DNA of 64,000 nt from Bacillus sp. V3-13 (GTDB lineage Bacteria > Bacillota > Bacilli > Bacillales > Cytobacillaceae): positions 62,001 through 126,000 of the forward strand of contig NZ_PGUZ01000042.1 of the NCBI RefSeq assembly GCF_002860165.1, given 5' to 3'. The translations under genes were made by a program, and so were the position numbers. Below are positions 37,625-48,283 of the stretch, in pieces (position 1 is the first letter of the stretch; every line of letters begins with the position of its first letter). The notes under the pieces are model-generated. The model saw only the letters and a program-made list of their open reading frames with translations, was not told the DNA's origin and made no database searches.

Positions 37625-37657
37625 AAGACCAATGACAAAAAAGGCATTGGTCTTTAA
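37625..37657. terminator. Terminator-like hairpin between the beta-helix gene and spo0A
   Basis: AAGACCAATG (37625-37634) pairs perfectly with CATTGGTCTT (37645-37654). The plus-strand tail is TTTAATTG and the minus-strand tail CTTCCTGATTTTTTT. It lies between convergent genes and may serve both, weakly. Confidence 0.6.
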
Positions 37658-37724
37658 TTGTTGCAATCGGATAAAATTAAATTGGATTGTAAATTTAAAG
37701 CTAACGACCTTTATCCTAACCCTT

Positions 37725-38516
37725 TCAAGAAGCTTTATGTTCAAGTCTAAGCTTGTCAGCGACCATTGCAATGAATTCGGAATTGGTTGGTTTTGCTTTC
37801 GTCATGCTGACGGTGTAGCCGAAAAGAGATGAAATCGATTCGATATTGCCCCTGCTCCAGGCGACTTCAATCGCATGGCGGATCGCCCGTTCTACACGGC
37901 TTGCTGTTGTGTTGTATTTCTTCGCGATATCGGGATATAGCACTTTCGTAATCGAGCCAAGGAGTTCGATATCATTGTAAACCATGGAAATGGCTTCACG
38001 CAGGTACATGTAGCCTTTGATATGGGCCGGTACACCGATTTCATGGATAATGCTTGTGATGCTTGCGTCAAGATTTTTCGGTTTTTGTTCAGCAGGCGAC
38101 CGATAATTTGAGGAAAACGGCTTTCTAACCATATTGGTTGATTTCCCGCTTACCTGGCGAATATGGTTTGCCAAATTTTCCATATCAAAAGGCTTCAAAA
38201 TAAAATAAGAGGCACCAAGTTCAACAGCTTTCTTTGTGACATCTTCCTGTCCGAACGCGGTGAGCATGATGACATTAAGAGCTGGATTCGTCTTCATCTC
38301 ACGGACCTGTTCCAAGACGGCAAGACCGTCCAAATGAGGCATAATAATATCTAAAACCAAAACGTCCGGATTGGTTTCCTCCACAATTTCAAGGCACTCC
38401 TGGCCGTTATGGGCAACGCCGACTACTTCCATATCCTCTTGGGAAGAAATATATTCCTCTAATAATTCAACAAGCTCCCTGTTGTCGTCTACAACACAAA
38501 CTTTAATTTTCTTCAC
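37725..38516 (-). CDS. spo0A: Stage 0 sporulation response regulator Spo0A
   Basis: This is the master regulator of sporulation entry, phosphorylated through the phosphorelay. The 263-residue protein starts at GTG 38516 ([20 protein letters not shown]) after AAGGAGGAACAAGAA; the frame is open further but without support. The receiver domain has the acidic pair Asp10/Asp11, the phosphoacceptor Asp56 ([12 protein letters not shown]), and later Thr and Lys in [11 protein letters not shown] and FILKPFD. The C-terminal effector domain contains the DNA-recognition region [24 protein letters not shown] start is also known for B. subtilis spo0A. Candidate autoregulatory boxes lie upstream. Confidence 0.97.
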   Translation of the reverse strand: MKKIKVCVVDDNRELVELLEEYISSQEDMEVVGVAHNGQECLEIVEETNPDVLVLDIIMPHLDGLAVLEQVREMKTNPALNVIMLTAFGQEDVTKKAVELGASYFILKPFDMENLANHIRQVSGKSTNMVRKPFSSNYRSPAEQKPKNLDASITSIIHEIGVPAHIKGYMYLREAISMVYNDIELLGSITKVLYPDIAKKYNTTASRVERAIRHAIEVAWSRGNIESISSLFGYTVSMTKAKPTNSEFIAMVADKLRLEHKAS

Positions 38517-38582
38517 TTCTTGTTCCTCCTTGACTCCATTATGGTCTCTTTTCTTACCCATCTAAATTCTATTCTAAATGAC

Positions 38583-38723
38583 AAATTCGACAATGCAACC
38601 TAAATTCCTTTTGTTTTTTAATATTTTCTGAAAAAGGGCATAAAATCACATTTTTCCTTTAAATTTCTTTGTCTTTCGACGAATTTCGCCTGTTTTAAAA
38701 TTTGAAGTCAACACTTTGTCGAA
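38583..38723 (-). promoter_or_regulatory. spo0A control region: SigH-like promoter and candidate 0A boxes
   Basis: On the minus strand AAAAGGAATT (38603-38612) and GTCGAATTT (38583-38591) resemble the -35 and -10 elements of a SigH promoter. A perfect 0A box TGTCGAA overlaps the -10 (38586-38592). CGTCGAA is at 38675-38681 (one mismatch), and TGTCGAA on the plus strand at 38717-38723. B. subtilis spo0A is autoregulated through 0A boxes at a SigH promoter, so this layout fits. Confidence 0.7.
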
Positions 38724-38765
38724 AAATCTTCATTTTTTTTTGCCATCGGGCGCACATAATAAAAG

Positions 38766-38790
38766 ATAGGCAGGATAACCTGCCTATTTA
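38766..38790 (-). terminator. Intrinsic terminator after spoIVB
   Basis: ATAGGCAGG (38766-38774) pairs with CCTGCCTAT (38779-38787) around a 4-base loop. On the minus strand CTTTTATTA follows. Confidence 0.7.
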
Positions 38791-38821
38791 AGGAGCCAAA
38801 CGGATCACTATCATTTTGTAT

Positions 38822-40111
38822 TTAGCTTGCTTTTTGCTTTGGCTGCTCATATATATCGATGCCCGCTTCGGTTAGCATCCATTCAATGTGAACACCGTAG
38901 CCGGATGCTGGATCATTAACGAAAACGTGTGTGACAGCGCCAACTAGCTTTCCATCCTGGATGATCGGGCTTCCGCTCATTCCCTGGACGATTCCGCCCG
39001 TTTTTTCGAGCAGCTTCGGATCTGTTACTTTAATAACCATTCCTTTCGTCGCCGGAAACTTTTGCGGAATCGTGCTGACAATTTCGATGTCAAACAAGTT
39101 TACTTCGTCATTGTCGACTACCGTTAAAATTTTCGCGGGACCTTCTTTAACCTGATGCGATAATGCAATCGGCAATGGCTCATCATAGACGCCATTTTCA
39201 ATATCTTTATTCAACTTGCCAAAAATCCCAAATGGACTGTTTTTGTTTATGTTTCCGATTACTTCCCGATCGGTTGAAAATCGCGCCAGCTTTTCGCCGG
39301 GATCTCCGTTGCTTCCTTTTTCAATCGAAGTAACAGTTGACCGGACAATTTGCCCATCTTCAACGACAATCGGTTTCTTTGTATCCATGTCGGAAATGAC
39401 ATGCCCCAATGCACCATACTTTTTTGATTGCGGGTGATAAAAAGTCATCGTGCCGATACCAGCTGCTGAATCCCGGATGTAAAGGCCAAGCTTATAGGAA
39501 TTTTCGCCTTTTTCTTGCGTCGGCTTTAATTGTGCGCTGATCTTTTCATTCTCGCGGTTAATCGTGATATTAAGGGGTTCACCTTTGTTTCCCGCTTTTT
39601 GAACGACCGGGCCAACGTCCGTCATTTTCTCTATTGGCGTTCCGTTTATTTCAGTAATAATATCGCCGACCTTTATTCCGGCGGCTTCTCCCGGCGATAC
39701 TTTCCCTTCCGGGGTTTCAACCTGGTGATGGCCTACAACTAACACACCTATCGTATTCAACTTCACTCCGATCGACTGGCCGCCCGGGTAAACTTTAAAA
39801 TCCTTTAAAACATCAACATCAACTTTCTTGATGGGAAAACCCGCCAGCTCGAGGATCATCTCATTTTTTCCATATTCCTTTGCTTCGAGTGAGATTGACT
39901 CCCGGTCTTGAACAAGGTTAAGATTTGAATTATCTGAAGACAAACCAGCCGATACTGTCACAGCCTTGGGCAGATCGATCTGTTGTCCTTCAAAAATGGT
40001 AAGTTGTTTTGGAATTGACAAATATTCGTGAAAGGGCTTTAAAAATCCGATGGCAATTAATGAAACAAGGAGAATTCCACCAATTATCTTTCTGAGATGC
40101 TCATATATCAA
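38822..40111 (-). CDS. spoIVB: SpoIVB serine peptidase
   Basis: This forespore-made signalling protease triggers activation of pro-sigma-K in the mother cell. The protein has an N-terminal membrane anchor ([16 protein letters not shown]), a PDZ domain at about 130-200 ([34 protein letters not shown]) and the S55 peptidase domain. [20 protein letters not shown] contains the catalytic His, and [20 protein letters not shown] contains the catalytic Ser. The start is uncertain. TTG 40111 gives 429 residues close to the B. subtilis length, with AGGAG 10 bases away; GTG 40120 lies too near that site. Confidence 0.94.
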   Translation of the reverse strand: MIYEHLRKIIGGILLVSLIAIGFLKPFHEYLSIPKQLTIFEGQQIDLPKAVTVSAGLSSDNSNLNLVQDRESISLEAKEYGKNEMILELAGFPIKKVDVDVLKDFKVYPGGQSIGVKLNTIGVLVVGHHQVETPEGKVSPGEAAGIKVGDIITEINGTPIEKMTDVGPVVQKAGNKGEPLNITINRENEKISAQLKPTQEKGENSYKLGLYIRDSAAGIGTMTFYHPQSKKYGALGHVISDMDTKKPIVVEDGQIVRSTVTSIEKGSNGDPGEKLARFSTDREVIGNINKNSPFGIFGKLNKDIENGVYDEPLPIALSHQVKEGPAKILTVVDNDEVNLFDIEIVSTIPQKFPATKGMVIKVTDPKLLEKTGGIVQGMSGSPIIQDGKLVGAVTHVFVNDPASGYGVHIEWMLTEAGIDIYEQPKQKAS

Positions 40112-40249
40112 ATTTTTCACTCTCCTCGCTTCTAGTCCACACACTCGTTAAAAATGGCTACATCTATAATTTTGCCTGCTTCAGAGGCATTTATAACCGC
40201 TGGAAACTAAAGTTTTTATCCATTTGCCAGGAATGATTTTTGCAAAAGA

Positions 40250-40277
40250 GAAAAAGCTACCCATATGGATAGCTTTA
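40250..40277 (-). terminator. Intrinsic terminator at the end of recN
   Basis: On the minus strand AAAGCTATCCAT and ATGGGTAGCTTT pair around the CCATATGG centre (one mismatch), followed by TTTCTCTTTT. The structure overlaps the recN stop region. Confidence 0.65.
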
Positions 40278-41966
40278 ATTTGCTGTTTTCAGTTCGTTCG
40301 CCAGCTGGAGAAGCTCTTCGGCATGCTTTTTGGTTAAATCGGTAATTTCGACGCCGGAAATCATTCGGCCGATTTCTTTAATTTTCTCAGGAGCGGTGAG
40401 CGGGGTAACTGTTGTTTTTGTCCGTCCCGCTTTCGTTTTCTTCGCAATAAACAAATGCGTATCGGCCATCGCAGCAACTTGCGGCAAGTGTGATATGCAA
40501 AGCACTTGCGAGTTCACCGATACTTTATAAATTTTTTCAGCTATCGCCTGGGCGACTCTTCCGCTTACACCGGTATCTACTTCATCAAATATGATCGAAG
40601 TAACTCCCTGATGTTTGGAAAAAATGCTTTTCAAAGCAAGCATGATTCGTGAAAGCTCTCCACCTGAGGCAATTTTTGAAAGGGGTTTGAGCGGTTCACC
40701 CGGATTTGTCGAAATGAAAAATTCGGCCTTATCTGAACCGTTTTTCGTGAATCCATCTCCTGCTGTGCCGAATTTTACCTCGAACACCGTTTTTTCCATG
40801 TACAGCTCTTTCAATTCTTTCATGATCAGCTTGGTCAGCTTTTTTGCCCAGCTCTTGCGAAGATCGGTCAGCTGTTTCGCTTCCAATGTCAAATCCTTCC
40901 GCAGTGATGAAAGCTGTTGTTCCAATTGGCCGATATGCGTTTCCTTGTTTTGCAGCGTTTCGATTTCTTCTTCAATCCTTGCTGCATATTCAAGAATTTC
41001 AGCAATCGTGCTTCCGTATTTACGTTTTAAAGCATTGATTTCCGTCAATCTTTCTTCAATTTCGTTTAAGCGGCCCGGATCAAACTCGAGGAGATCCAGT
41101 TCATTGCGAAGCGACCTTGAAACATCTTCAAGGGCATAAAAGCTGTTCGATACTGTTTCATACATTTCCTTATAAGCCGGGTCAAGATCTGCTGCATCCT
41201 GCAAATGCCCCATCACAAGCCCAATCCAGTCAAGCCCATTTTGTTCGCCTTGCAGGGCTGTATATGCTGATTGGACGGCTGCAAAGATCCGTTCGAAGTT
41301 CGCAAGCTTTTGTTTTTCTTCGAAAAGCTCTTCATCTTCATTAACCTTCAAATTGGCAGCCTGGATTTCCTCAAACTGAAATTGGAGTAAATCGAGGCGG
41401 TGGGCCATTTGCTGTTCATTTTCACTTAAATTTTTCAGTTTTCCTTGTGCCGTTTGATAAGCGCGGTATACTTGCCGGTAATCTTCAAGAGCAACAGAAA
41501 TCTCCTCTGCACCGAACTGGTCAAGCAACGAAATATGCATCGTGTCATCCATTAGCTCCTGATGCTCGTGCTGCCCATGAATATCAATCAGCGTGCTGCC
41601 AATTTCCCTCAACGTCGAAATCGTAACGAGCTTGCCGTTTATGCGGCAGACACTTTTACCGTTTTTGGCTATATCGCGGCGAAGGATCACCATTCCTTCT
41701 TCAATCTCTATTCCAAATGCTTTTGCCTTTTCGCAGCATGGGTGCCTGTCATCATCGAGAACAAACAGCCCTTCAATCTCGGCCTTTTCTTCGCCGTGAC
41801 GGACAAATTCTGATGAGCCCCTGCCGCCGACAAGCATATGGACGGCATCGATAATGATCGATTTCCCTGCGCCCGTTTCTCCCGTTAACACAGTCAAACC
41901 CTTTTGAAACGGTATCGACAGGGCTTCGATGATTGCGAAATTTTTTATGGACAGTTCATTTAACAA
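40275..41966 (-). CDS. recN: DNA repair protein RecN
   Basis: This 563-residue SMC-like ATPase acts early at DNA double-strand breaks. Walker A is LTGETGAGKSIIIDAV near the N-terminus. Long coiled-coil arms occupy about residues 150-370. The signature and Walker B regions are SGGELSRIMLALKSI and TSIIFDEVDTGVSGRVAQAI. It starts at TTG 41966 (MLNELSIKNFAIIEAL) after GAGGTGAC, 15 bases behind ahrC. The two may be cotranscribed, as in B. subtilis. Confidence 0.96.
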   Translation of the reverse strand: MLNELSIKNFAIIEALSIPFQKGLTVLTGETGAGKSIIIDAVHMLVGGRGSSEFVRHGEEKAEIEGLFVLDDDRHPCCEKAKAFGIEIEEGMVILRRDIAKNGKSVCRINGKLVTISTLREIGSTLIDIHGQHEHQELMDDTMHISLLDQFGAEEISVALEDYRQVYRAYQTAQGKLKNLSENEQQMAHRLDLLQFQFEEIQAANLKVNEDEELFEEKQKLANFERIFAAVQSAYTALQGEQNGLDWIGLVMGHLQDAADLDPAYKEMYETVSNSFYALEDVSRSLRNELDLLEFDPGRLNEIEERLTEINALKRKYGSTIAEILEYAARIEEEIETLQNKETHIGQLEQQLSSLRKDLTLEAKQLTDLRKSWAKKLTKLIMKELKELYMEKTVFEVKFGTAGDGFTKNGSDKAEFFISTNPGEPLKPLSKIASGGELSRIMLALKSIFSKHQGVTSIIFDEVDTGVSGRVAQAIAEKIYKVSVNSQVLCISHLPQVAAMADTHLFIAKKTKAGRTKTTVTPLTAPEKIKEIGRMISGVEITDLTKKHAEELLQLANELKTAN

Positions 41967-41981
41967 AAGACGTCACCTCGG

Positions 41982-42431
41982 TTAGAGCATTTCAAGAAAA
42001 CGGTCTGAAATTACGTTTGTGTCTTCAGGTGTCCTGCAGATGATCAAGATTGTATCATCACCGCAGATCGTTCCAAGTATTTCTTCCCAGTCAAGATTGT
42101 CAATTAATGCCCCGATCGCCATCGCATTGCCCGGCAGTGTTTTCATCACCAGTAAATGCCCGGCATTATCGATCTTCACAAATGCATCCATTAGTGATCT
42201 TTTTAGCTTTTGCAATGGATTGAACCTTTGATCGGCCGGCAAGCTGTATTTATACCTGCCATCCATTAAAGGCACTTTCACTAAGTGAAGCTCTTTAATA
42301 TCGCGGGAAACGGTAGCCTGGGTTACGTTAAAACCTGCACGTTTCAGCCGGTCAACGAGATCATCCTGGGTTTCTATATCATTGTTTGTAATTAAGTCAC
42401 GTATCTTAATATGGCGCTGTCCTTTATTCAT
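41982..42431 (-). CDS. ahrC: Arginine repressor/activator AhrC
   Basis: This 149-residue hexameric regulator represses arginine synthesis and activates arginine catabolism. The N-terminal winged helix shows [20 protein letters not shown] and [14 protein letters not shown]. The C-terminal arginine-binding and oligomerisation domain has [17 protein letters not shown] and [17 protein letters not shown] at 42431 ([14 protein letters not shown]) follows GAGGTGATAGGA and gives the same length as B. subtilis AhrC; GTG 42440 overlaps that site. The artPQM-like operon at 12-14 kb is a likely target. Confidence 0.96.
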   Translation of the reverse strand: MNKGQRHIKIRDLITNNDIETQDDLVDRLKRAGFNVTQATVSRDIKELHLVKVPLMDGRYKYSLPADQRFNPLQKLKRSLMDAFVKIDNAGHLLVMKTLPGNAMAIGALIDNLDWEEILGTICGDDTILIICRTPEDTNVISDRFLEML

Positions 42432-42606
42432 TCCTATCACCTCAAAAGCGAATCGTAACAGTTTTCTATTATTTATGTTAGCCCATTTCTGTTATCTTGT
42501 ACATTTTTTCTTAAAAAACGACACGGATTATTCACTGCAGGGGATTAAATGCGTTTTTCATGTTTAGTTTGATACTTTTAACCGGAACTGAAACATAACC
42601 TTATCG

Positions 42607-42640
42607 ACAAAAAAAGGAATAAGCATTTCGCTCATTCCTC
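42607..42640 (-). terminator. Intrinsic terminator overlapping the end of the rRNA methyltransferase gene
   Basis: AGGAATAAGC (42615-42624) pairs with GCTCATTCCT (42630-42639, one G-U pair). On the minus strand TTTTTTTG follows. The stop codon lies within the stem. Confidence 0.75.
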
Positions 42641-43474
42641 TGCAGCTTGTTTTGACTTTAATTCAGCATGGGCCTCCTCTACCACTTGCGCCGGTGGAAT
42701 TGCGAGCTCATTCTGCCCTCTTTCCTGTTCACCTTCCCAATCAAGATGGAGCAGAAATTCAATATTGCCATCGCCGCCGGTGATTGGCGAGTAAGAAAGG
42801 TTTTTTACATTAAAGCCGATGCTTAGTGAAAAATCTATGATTTTTTCAAGGACGCTCTCATGGACTTTTTTATCCCGGACAATTCCCTTTTTGCCAACCT
42901 GGTCTTTTCCTGCCTCAAATTGCGGTTTGACAAGGGCTATGACATCGCTGCCTTGCACAAGCAATGTTTTTAGCACAGGTAAAATTAATGTCAGGGAAAT
43001 AAATGAAACATCGATCGTTGCAAAGCTCGGCATTTCCCCTTGCAAATCTGCAGGCGTAACATAACGGAAGTTTGTCCGTTCCATAACGACGACCCGCTCA
43101 TCCTGGCGCAATTTCCAGGCGAGCTGGTTATAGCCGACGTCCAGTGCGTACGAGAGCCTGGCCCCATTTTGCAGGGCGCAATCCGTAAAGCCCCCGGTCG
43201 ACGAGCCGATATCAAGCATCACTCGGTCACGGACATCGACATCGAATATCTTCAAAGCTTTTTCAAGCTTTAATCCGCCTCTGCTGACATAAGGCATAAC
43301 GTTGCCTTTTACCGTAAGCGGCAGGTTTGCATTCACTTTTTCGCCCGGCTTATCAAGCCGTTCCTCATTGCTGTACACAAGGCCGGCCATCACAGCCCGT
43401 TTTGCTTTCTCCCTCGTGTCGAACAAGCCTTTTTCTACAAGCAGTACATCTAAGCGTTCTTTTTTGCTTTTCAT
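42632..43474 (-). CDS. yqxC: TlyA-family rRNA methyltransferase (YqxC)
   Basis: This 280-residue protein has an S4 RNA-binding domain at the N-terminus (RLDVLLVEKGLFDTREKAKR). An FtsJ-like methyltransferase domain follows, with SAM motif LDIGSSTGGFTDCALQNGA and VALVKPQFEAGKDQVGKKGI. TlyA proteins 2'-O-methylate ribosomal RNA in other bacteria; the B. subtilis relative is YqxC. It starts 3 bases after the dxs stop, so the two genes form a transcript. A terminator separates it from ahrC. Confidence 0.92.
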   Translation of the reverse strand: MKSKKERLDVLLVEKGLFDTREKAKRAVMAGLVYSNEERLDKPGEKVNANLPLTVKGNVMPYVSRGGLKLEKALKIFDVDVRDRVMLDIGSSTGGFTDCALQNGARLSYALDVGYNQLAWKLRQDERVVVMERTNFRYVTPADLQGEMPSFATIDVSFISLTLILPVLKTLLVQGSDVIALVKPQFEAGKDQVGKKGIVRDKKVHESVLEKIIDFSLSIGFNVKNLSYSPITGGDGNIEFLLHLDWEGEQERGQNELAIPPAQVVEEAHAELKSKQAAEE

Positions 43475-43477
43475 CCT

Positions 43478-45370
43478 TTAAGCCCTTTTTTGTTTTTTTC
43501 TGGCGAGGATTTTCATTTTCTGCACGACATTCTCTACGGTCATCCCAATTTCTTCGAGGAGCTCAGTCACACTTCCATGCTCAATAAATTGGTCTGGAAT
43601 ACCCATCCGTTCAATCCGGGCGTTATGGTAGCCGTGATTATGGGCAAATTCAAGTACGGCGCTGCCAAAGCCCCCCTGTAAAACAGCTTCCTCGATGGTA
43701 AAGACCGGCATCGCTTCATTGAGAATGCCTTTAAGCATGTTTTCATCAAGAGGCTTGATAAACCTCGCGTTGACCACTTTAACGGAGATCCCTTGTTTCT
43801 CAAGAATCGCAGCTGCTTCCATTGCCATTGGGATCGTTGTCCCGAATGTCAGGATCGCCGCATCTTCCCCGTCTCTTAAAATCTCCCAGCTGCCGATTGG
43901 AATTGTTTTTAATTGTTCATCCATCGGAACGCCAATTCCGTTGCCGCGCGGGAAGCGCATAGCAATTGGTCCGTCATCATATTTTAACGCGGTGTTTACC
44001 ATATGACGGCCTTCGTTTTCATCCTTCGGCATCATCAATACCATATTTGGCAGATGCCTTAAGAAGGCGATATCGAATACACCCTGGTGGGTTTCGCCGT
44101 CCGCACCGACCAGTCCGGCCCGGTCAATGCCGATAAACACATTTAAGTTCTGCCGGCAAATGTCGTGGACAACCTGGTCATATGCTCTCTGCAAAAAAGT
44201 TGAATAGATCGCCAAAAACGGTTTCATATTCTGGGTTGCAAGCCCTGCCGCAAGTGTCGCAGCATGCTGCTCGGCAATGCCGACATCATACATCCGATCG
44301 GGAAACTCACTTGCAAACCCTTCCAGTTTGGAACCGACAGGCATCGCCGGTGTGATCGCGACAATCCGCTCATCTTCACGGGCCAACTGCCGGACCGTCT
44401 CACTGACAAGCTTGCTCCAGGCTGGAGGCGGATTAATCGGCTTGACAAAATCACCCGTTTCAATTTTATAAGAGCCCGTACCATGCCACGTACCGATTTT
44501 ATCGTTTTCAGCTGGTTGGTATCCTTTACCCTTTTTCGTAATAACATGAAGCAGGACCGGTCCTTCAGTCTTTTTCGCATAGCTTAAATTCTCAAACAAA
44601 TCTTCATAACTATGCCCATCGACAGGCCCGAGATACGTAAAACCCAATTCTTCAAAAAATATTCCGGAAACAAGCAAATATTTCAAGCTGTCTTTTACTC
44701 TTTCCGCGGTCGAGGCAAGGCGCCCGCCGACAGCCGGAATTTTCTTGAGAAGCATTTCAAGCTCGTCTTTTGCCCATCGGTATTTGCCTGCTGTCCTTAA
44801 TCGGCCCAGAATATTGTGGAGCGCTCCGACATTAGGGGCAATCGACATTTCATTATCATTCAGGATCACGATCATATCCTTTTTTTCATGGCCGATATGG
44901 TTGAGCGCTTCGAGTGCCATCCCGCCTGTTAAAGCACCGTCTCCAATCACCGGAACAATAAACGAATCCTCTTTTTTCAAGTCTCTGGCGATGGCCATCC
45001 CCATTGCTGCTGAAAGAGAGGTTGAGCTATGGCCTGTTTCCCATACATCGTGATCGCTTTCGATTCTTTTCGGAAATCCGCAAAGTCCTTTGAACTGGCG
45101 CAAGGTATCAAATTGCGAAGCCCGTCCCGTTAAAATTTTATGAACATAGGACTGGTGCCCTACATCCCAGATGATTTTGTCCTTCGGGCTGTCAAAGCAT
45201 TTATGCAACGCAATCGTTAACTCAACAACGCCCAGATTGGGGCCGATATGCCCTCCGGTTATTGAAAGCTTTTCTATTAAAAATTGGCGGATATCATCGC
45301 TGAGCGCTTCCAATTCTTTTATTGATAAATCTTTTAAGAATTCCGGGTCTTTAATGTTCAATAGATCCAT
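43478..45370 (-). CDS. dxs: 1-deoxy-D-xylulose-5-phosphate synthase
   Basis: This 630-residue thiamin-diphosphate enzyme joins pyruvate and glyceraldehyde 3-phosphate in the first step of the MEP isoprenoid pathway. Motifs are [17 protein letters not shown], the cofactor site [18 protein letters not shown] with a later Asn in ILNDNEMSI, and [21 protein letters not shown] at 45370 ([17 protein letters not shown]) matches the B. subtilis N-terminus and has GAGTGATC upstream; ATG 45391 sits too close to GGG. It stands near ispA, so two isoprenoid genes are grouped. The 293-base gap to ispA shows only AT-rich DNA. Confidence 0.97.
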   Translation of the reverse strand: MDLLNIKDPEFLKDLSIKELEALSDDIRQFLIEKLSITGGHIGPNLGVVELTIALHKCFDSPKDKIIWDVGHQSYVHKILTGRASQFDTLRQFKGLCGFPKRIESDHDVWETGHSSTSLSAAMGMAIARDLKKEDSFIVPVIGDGALTGGMALEALNHIGHEKKDMIVILNDNEMSIAPNVGALHNILGRLRTAGKYRWAKDELEMLLKKIPAVGGRLASTAERVKDSLKYLLVSGIFFEELGFTYLGPVDGHSYEDLFENLSYAKKTEGPVLLHVITKKGKGYQPAENDKIGTWHGTGSYKIETGDFVKPINPPPAWSKLVSETVRQLAREDERIVAITPAMPVGSKLEGFASEFPDRMYDVGIAEQHAATLAAGLATQNMKPFLAIYSTFLQRAYDQVVHDICRQNLNVFIGIDRAGLVGADGETHQGVFDIAFLRHLPNMVLMMPKDENEGRHMVNTALKYDDGPIAMRFPRGNGIGVPMDEQLKTIPIGSWEILRDGEDAAILTFGTTIPMAMEAAAILEKQGISVKVVNARFIKPLDENMLKGILNEAMPVFTIEEAVLQGGFGSAVLEFAHNHGYHNARIERMGIPDQFIEHGSVTELLEEIGMTVENVVQKMKILARKKQKRA

Positions 45371-45663
45371 ATTCGGATCACTCGCTTTCATCCCTATTTC
45401 GTTTGTAATTAATTAATTTCAACAAATGCCGGTGCCCATACTGGTATGCGCGGCACAAATTCCTGTTGCGGGGAGAATCTGATTCCGGTGATTATCGTTT
45501 TCCCTGCAAACAGAAATACAGTTTTAAAAATAGCCGCTAACACCGAAGTGTAACGGCATATTGGCACTTGTTCAAAAATATGCTTTCCTCATAAACTTAG
45601 CTTTTGTTAACGGTTAATAAAGTAACCCAATTATATCATATGCCCAACACTGCCTCAAATTTA

Positions 45664-46557
45664 CTAATGGTTCCGGTCTGCAATCAAATCAGCAATCTCT
45701 TCCAAAAGGACGGTATATAACCCGGTTTCCATTAGAGTCAGTTTTGCTTTGTGAATATGCCCGGCTAATTCTTGTTTTGCCCCTTCCATCGTCAGCAAAG
45801 AAGGATATGTACTTTTTTGGTTGTTCATATCACTGCCAATCGGTTTGCCAATCAGTTCTTCACTTCCTTCGAGGTCTAATATATCATCCCTGATCTGGAA
45901 TGCAAGGCCTAAATGGTAGGCATACTTGGTCAGCTTGTCGATTGTGGCTTTGTCAGCACCGGCCAGCAGCGCTCCGGCCAGCACGCTGTACATCAACAGC
46001 TTTCCAGTTTTGTGAACATGAATATATTCTAATTCTTGTTTAGACAGTGCCTTTCCTTCGCCTTCAAGATCGGCCGCCTGGCCGCCAACCATGCCTTCCG
46101 CCCCTGCCGCCTTTGCGAATTCAATGATCAGCTCAAGCTTTGTCGCAGACGAAGCGAATTGTTCCGGGGTTTCAGCAATCAGTTGAAAGCTGTATGTTAA
46201 AAGTGCGTCCCCTGCCAAAATCGCAAATGCTTCCCCGAACACTTTGTGGCTGGTCGGTTTTCCCCTGCGCAAGTCATCATTGTCCATGCTCGGCAGATCA
46301 TCGTGGATCAGCGAATAGGTATGAAGCATTTCAATTGCCGCAGCAGTGTTCAGCCCCTTTTGGCTCGTTTGCCCGAAGGCATGGAGCGTCGCAAACAGTA
46401 AAAGCGGACGAATCCGCTTCCCACCTGCTTCGAGAGAGTAAAGCATGGCTTCCTTCATAATCGCCGGACCTTCGATATCATTTATCGATTTCCGCAGCTG
46501 TTCTTCAAGGAGCTGTTTATGTTCGTTTGCAAAAGAAGCAAAAGATTGATTGTTCAA
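45664..46557 (-). CDS. ispA: Farnesyl diphosphate synthase (geranyltranstransferase)
   Basis: This 297-residue trans-prenyltransferase makes farnesyl diphosphate from IPP and DMAPP or GPP. The first Asp-rich motif is DDLPSMDNDDLRRGKPTSHK and the second is QIRDDILDLEGSEE, both metal-binding. GGKRIRPLL near the N-terminus binds IPP. TTG at 46557 (MNNQSFASFANEHK) follows GAGGAGGAATAG, which covers the xseB stop. The products feed bactoprenol and menaquinone synthesis. Confidence 0.96.
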   Translation of the reverse strand: MNNQSFASFANEHKQLLEEQLRKSINDIEGPAIMKEAMLYSLEAGGKRIRPLLLFATLHAFGQTSQKGLNTAAAIEMLHTYSLIHDDLPSMDNDDLRRGKPTSHKVFGEAFAILAGDALLTYSFQLIAETPEQFASSATKLELIIEFAKAAGAEGMVGGQAADLEGEGKALSKQELEYIHVHKTGKLLMYSVLAGALLAGADKATIDKLTKYAYHLGLAFQIRDDILDLEGSEELIGKPIGSDMNNQKSTYPSLLTMEGAKQELAGHIHKAKLTLMETGLYTVLLEEIADLIADRNH

Positions 46558-46561
46558 AAGG

Positions 46562-46795
46562 CTATTCCTCCTCTTTGATGGAGAATGGCTCCGTCTTTCC
46601 TTCCTCAGTTAAAACCTGGGTCAGCTGTTCCTCCACGCTTTTCAATTTATCATGGCAAAGCTTTGAAAGCTCCATCCCTTCTTTATAGATCGAAATCGCC
46701 TCTTCAAGAGGGACATCGCCCTCCTCCAACCGGTCAACGATCACTTCCAGTTTCTCCATCGCTTCCTCAAATGTTAGTTGTTTTTCAGATGCCAC
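46562..46795 (-). CDS. xseB: Exodeoxyribonuclease VII small subunit
   Basis: This 77-residue all-helical subunit contains the family signature [20 protein letters not shown] followed by [15 protein letters not shown]. It binds in several copies to XseA and regulates its nuclease activity. The GTG start at 46795 overlaps the end of xseA by 11 bases, so expression is coupled. ispA follows after 4 bases. Confidence 0.95.
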   Translation of the reverse strand: MASEKQLTFEEAMEKLEVIVDRLEEGDVPLEEAISIYKEGMELSKLCHDKLKSVEEQLTQVLTEEGKTEPFSIKEEE

Positions 46796-48140
46796 TGTTC
46801 TCGCTCTCCTTTATATCTATTACTCTGCACTGCATATTGCCATCTGCCATTTTGACTTCAATTGATTCGTCCTTTTTTACCGCAGAGATGCTTTTCACCA
46901 GTTGGCCGTCATCTTTATAAACGAGACTATAGCCCCGGTTCATTATTTTCAGGGGACTTAATGCTTCAAGCGTTGTTAGCATGCTGTGAAGATCCTTTTG
47001 CTTATTTGTATGAATGTTCCCCAATGCTTTGTTTAATGCCCGGTTTGTTCTTTTATAGCTGGCAGCGGCTTCGCTTAAAAGCTCGCGCGGATGGACACGG
47101 TTCAGCCGCCCGAGCGCGAGCCGGTGCTGTTCCGTTTTTAAGGCGAAAAGCTTTTGCGCTCCTTTGACAAGCTGTTCCGTCCGCTTATCGACCTGTTCGA
47201 TTTTCTGCTCGTACAGTCTTTGCGGATAGCGAAAGGCGTAAGATTTTTGCAAACGGTTCAAGCGCTGATTTTGCGCGGCGATTTTTTCCTTCATCGCGCG
47301 CAGCAGCCTCGTCCGCCGATTCATAATCCTTTCCATTAAATCGTCTATATGCGGGACCGCAAGCTCTGCGGCGGCCGTCGGTGTGGGTGCTCGCATGTCG
47401 GCGACGAAATCGGCAATCGTATAATCCGTTTCATGCCCGACGGCTGAAATGATTGGAACGCGCGATTCAAAAATTGTTCTTGCGACAATTTCTTCATTAA
47501 AAGCCCATAGTTCTTCAATCGAACCTCCGCCACGGCCGACGATCAGCACATCGATTTCGCTGTTGCCATTCGCCGTTGCAATCGCCTTTGCGATCGACGG
47601 AGCTGCCTGCTCTCCCTGCACTAACGCAGGAATGATGATGACTCTCGCAATCGGATAACGGCGCTTCAGTGTTGTCAGGACGTCACGAATCGCCGCTCCG
47701 GTTGGCGAGGTGATGACCCCTACTGTCTGCGGGTATTTTGGGATGCTTTTTTTATACTGGGGTGAAAACAGCCCTTCCTTCTGCAGCTTTTCTTTCAGCT
47801 GCTGATAAGCCAAATACAGCTCGCCGATTCCATCCGGGCGCATTTCCTTAATGTAGATTTGATACTGGCCGCTCGATTCATAGACGGTTATATCTCCTTT
47901 CACCAGCACCTTCATTCCGTTTTCCGGTGAAAACTTCATCGCACGGTTCGAGCTCGAAAACATGACGGCAAGAATCCGGGCTTTTTCATCCTTTAACGTA
48001 AAGTACATATGGCCGCTCGAATGCTGCTTAAAATTGGAGATTTCCCCCTTCACGAAAACGTCCTGCAAATGGGGATCAGCATCAAATTTTCTTTTTATAT
48101 ATCTGGTTAAAGCGTTGACGGTTAAAAAACGCTGTTCCAT
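46785..48140 (-). CDS. xseA: Exodeoxyribonuclease VII large subunit
   Basis: This 451-residue catalytic subunit degrades single-stranded DNA in both directions. It has an N-terminal OB-fold ([20 protein letters not shown]) and the nuclease core ([21 protein letters not shown], core SPTGAAIRD, then [20 protein letters not shown] and [17 protein letters not shown]). A long coiled-coil arm lies at about 265-380. ATG at 48140 follows AAAGGAGTTTGC; TTG 48146 lies too close to that site. The 143-base gap from folD shows nothing clear. Confidence 0.96.
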   Translation of the reverse strand: MEQRFLTVNALTRYIKRKFDADPHLQDVFVKGEISNFKQHSSGHMYFTLKDEKARILAVMFSSSNRAMKFSPENGMKVLVKGDITVYESSGQYQIYIKEMRPDGIGELYLAYQQLKEKLQKEGLFSPQYKKSIPKYPQTVGVITSPTGAAIRDVLTTLKRRYPIARVIIIPALVQGEQAAPSIAKAIATANGNSEIDVLIVGRGGGSIEELWAFNEEIVARTIFESRVPIISAVGHETDYTIADFVADMRAPTPTAAAELAVPHIDDLMERIMNRRTRLLRAMKEKIAAQNQRLNRLQKSYAFRYPQRLYEQKIEQVDKRTEQLVKGAQKLFALKTEQHRLALGRLNRVHPRELLSEAAASYKRTNRALNKALGNIHTNKQKDLHSMLTTLEALSPLKIMNRGYSLVYKDDGQLVKSISAVKKDESIEVKMADGNMQCRVIDIKESENSGI

Positions 48141-48283
48141 AAGCAAACTCCTTTAAATTCTGCCTATATATCCTGGCAAAAAAACTGTCCCCATCTATTA
48201 TAAGGTTTGAATCTCTAGCCGTCACCTCTCCGGGGTTTCGAATATTAAGATCCATCCTGATAATAGACAGGGACTAAACTGGG

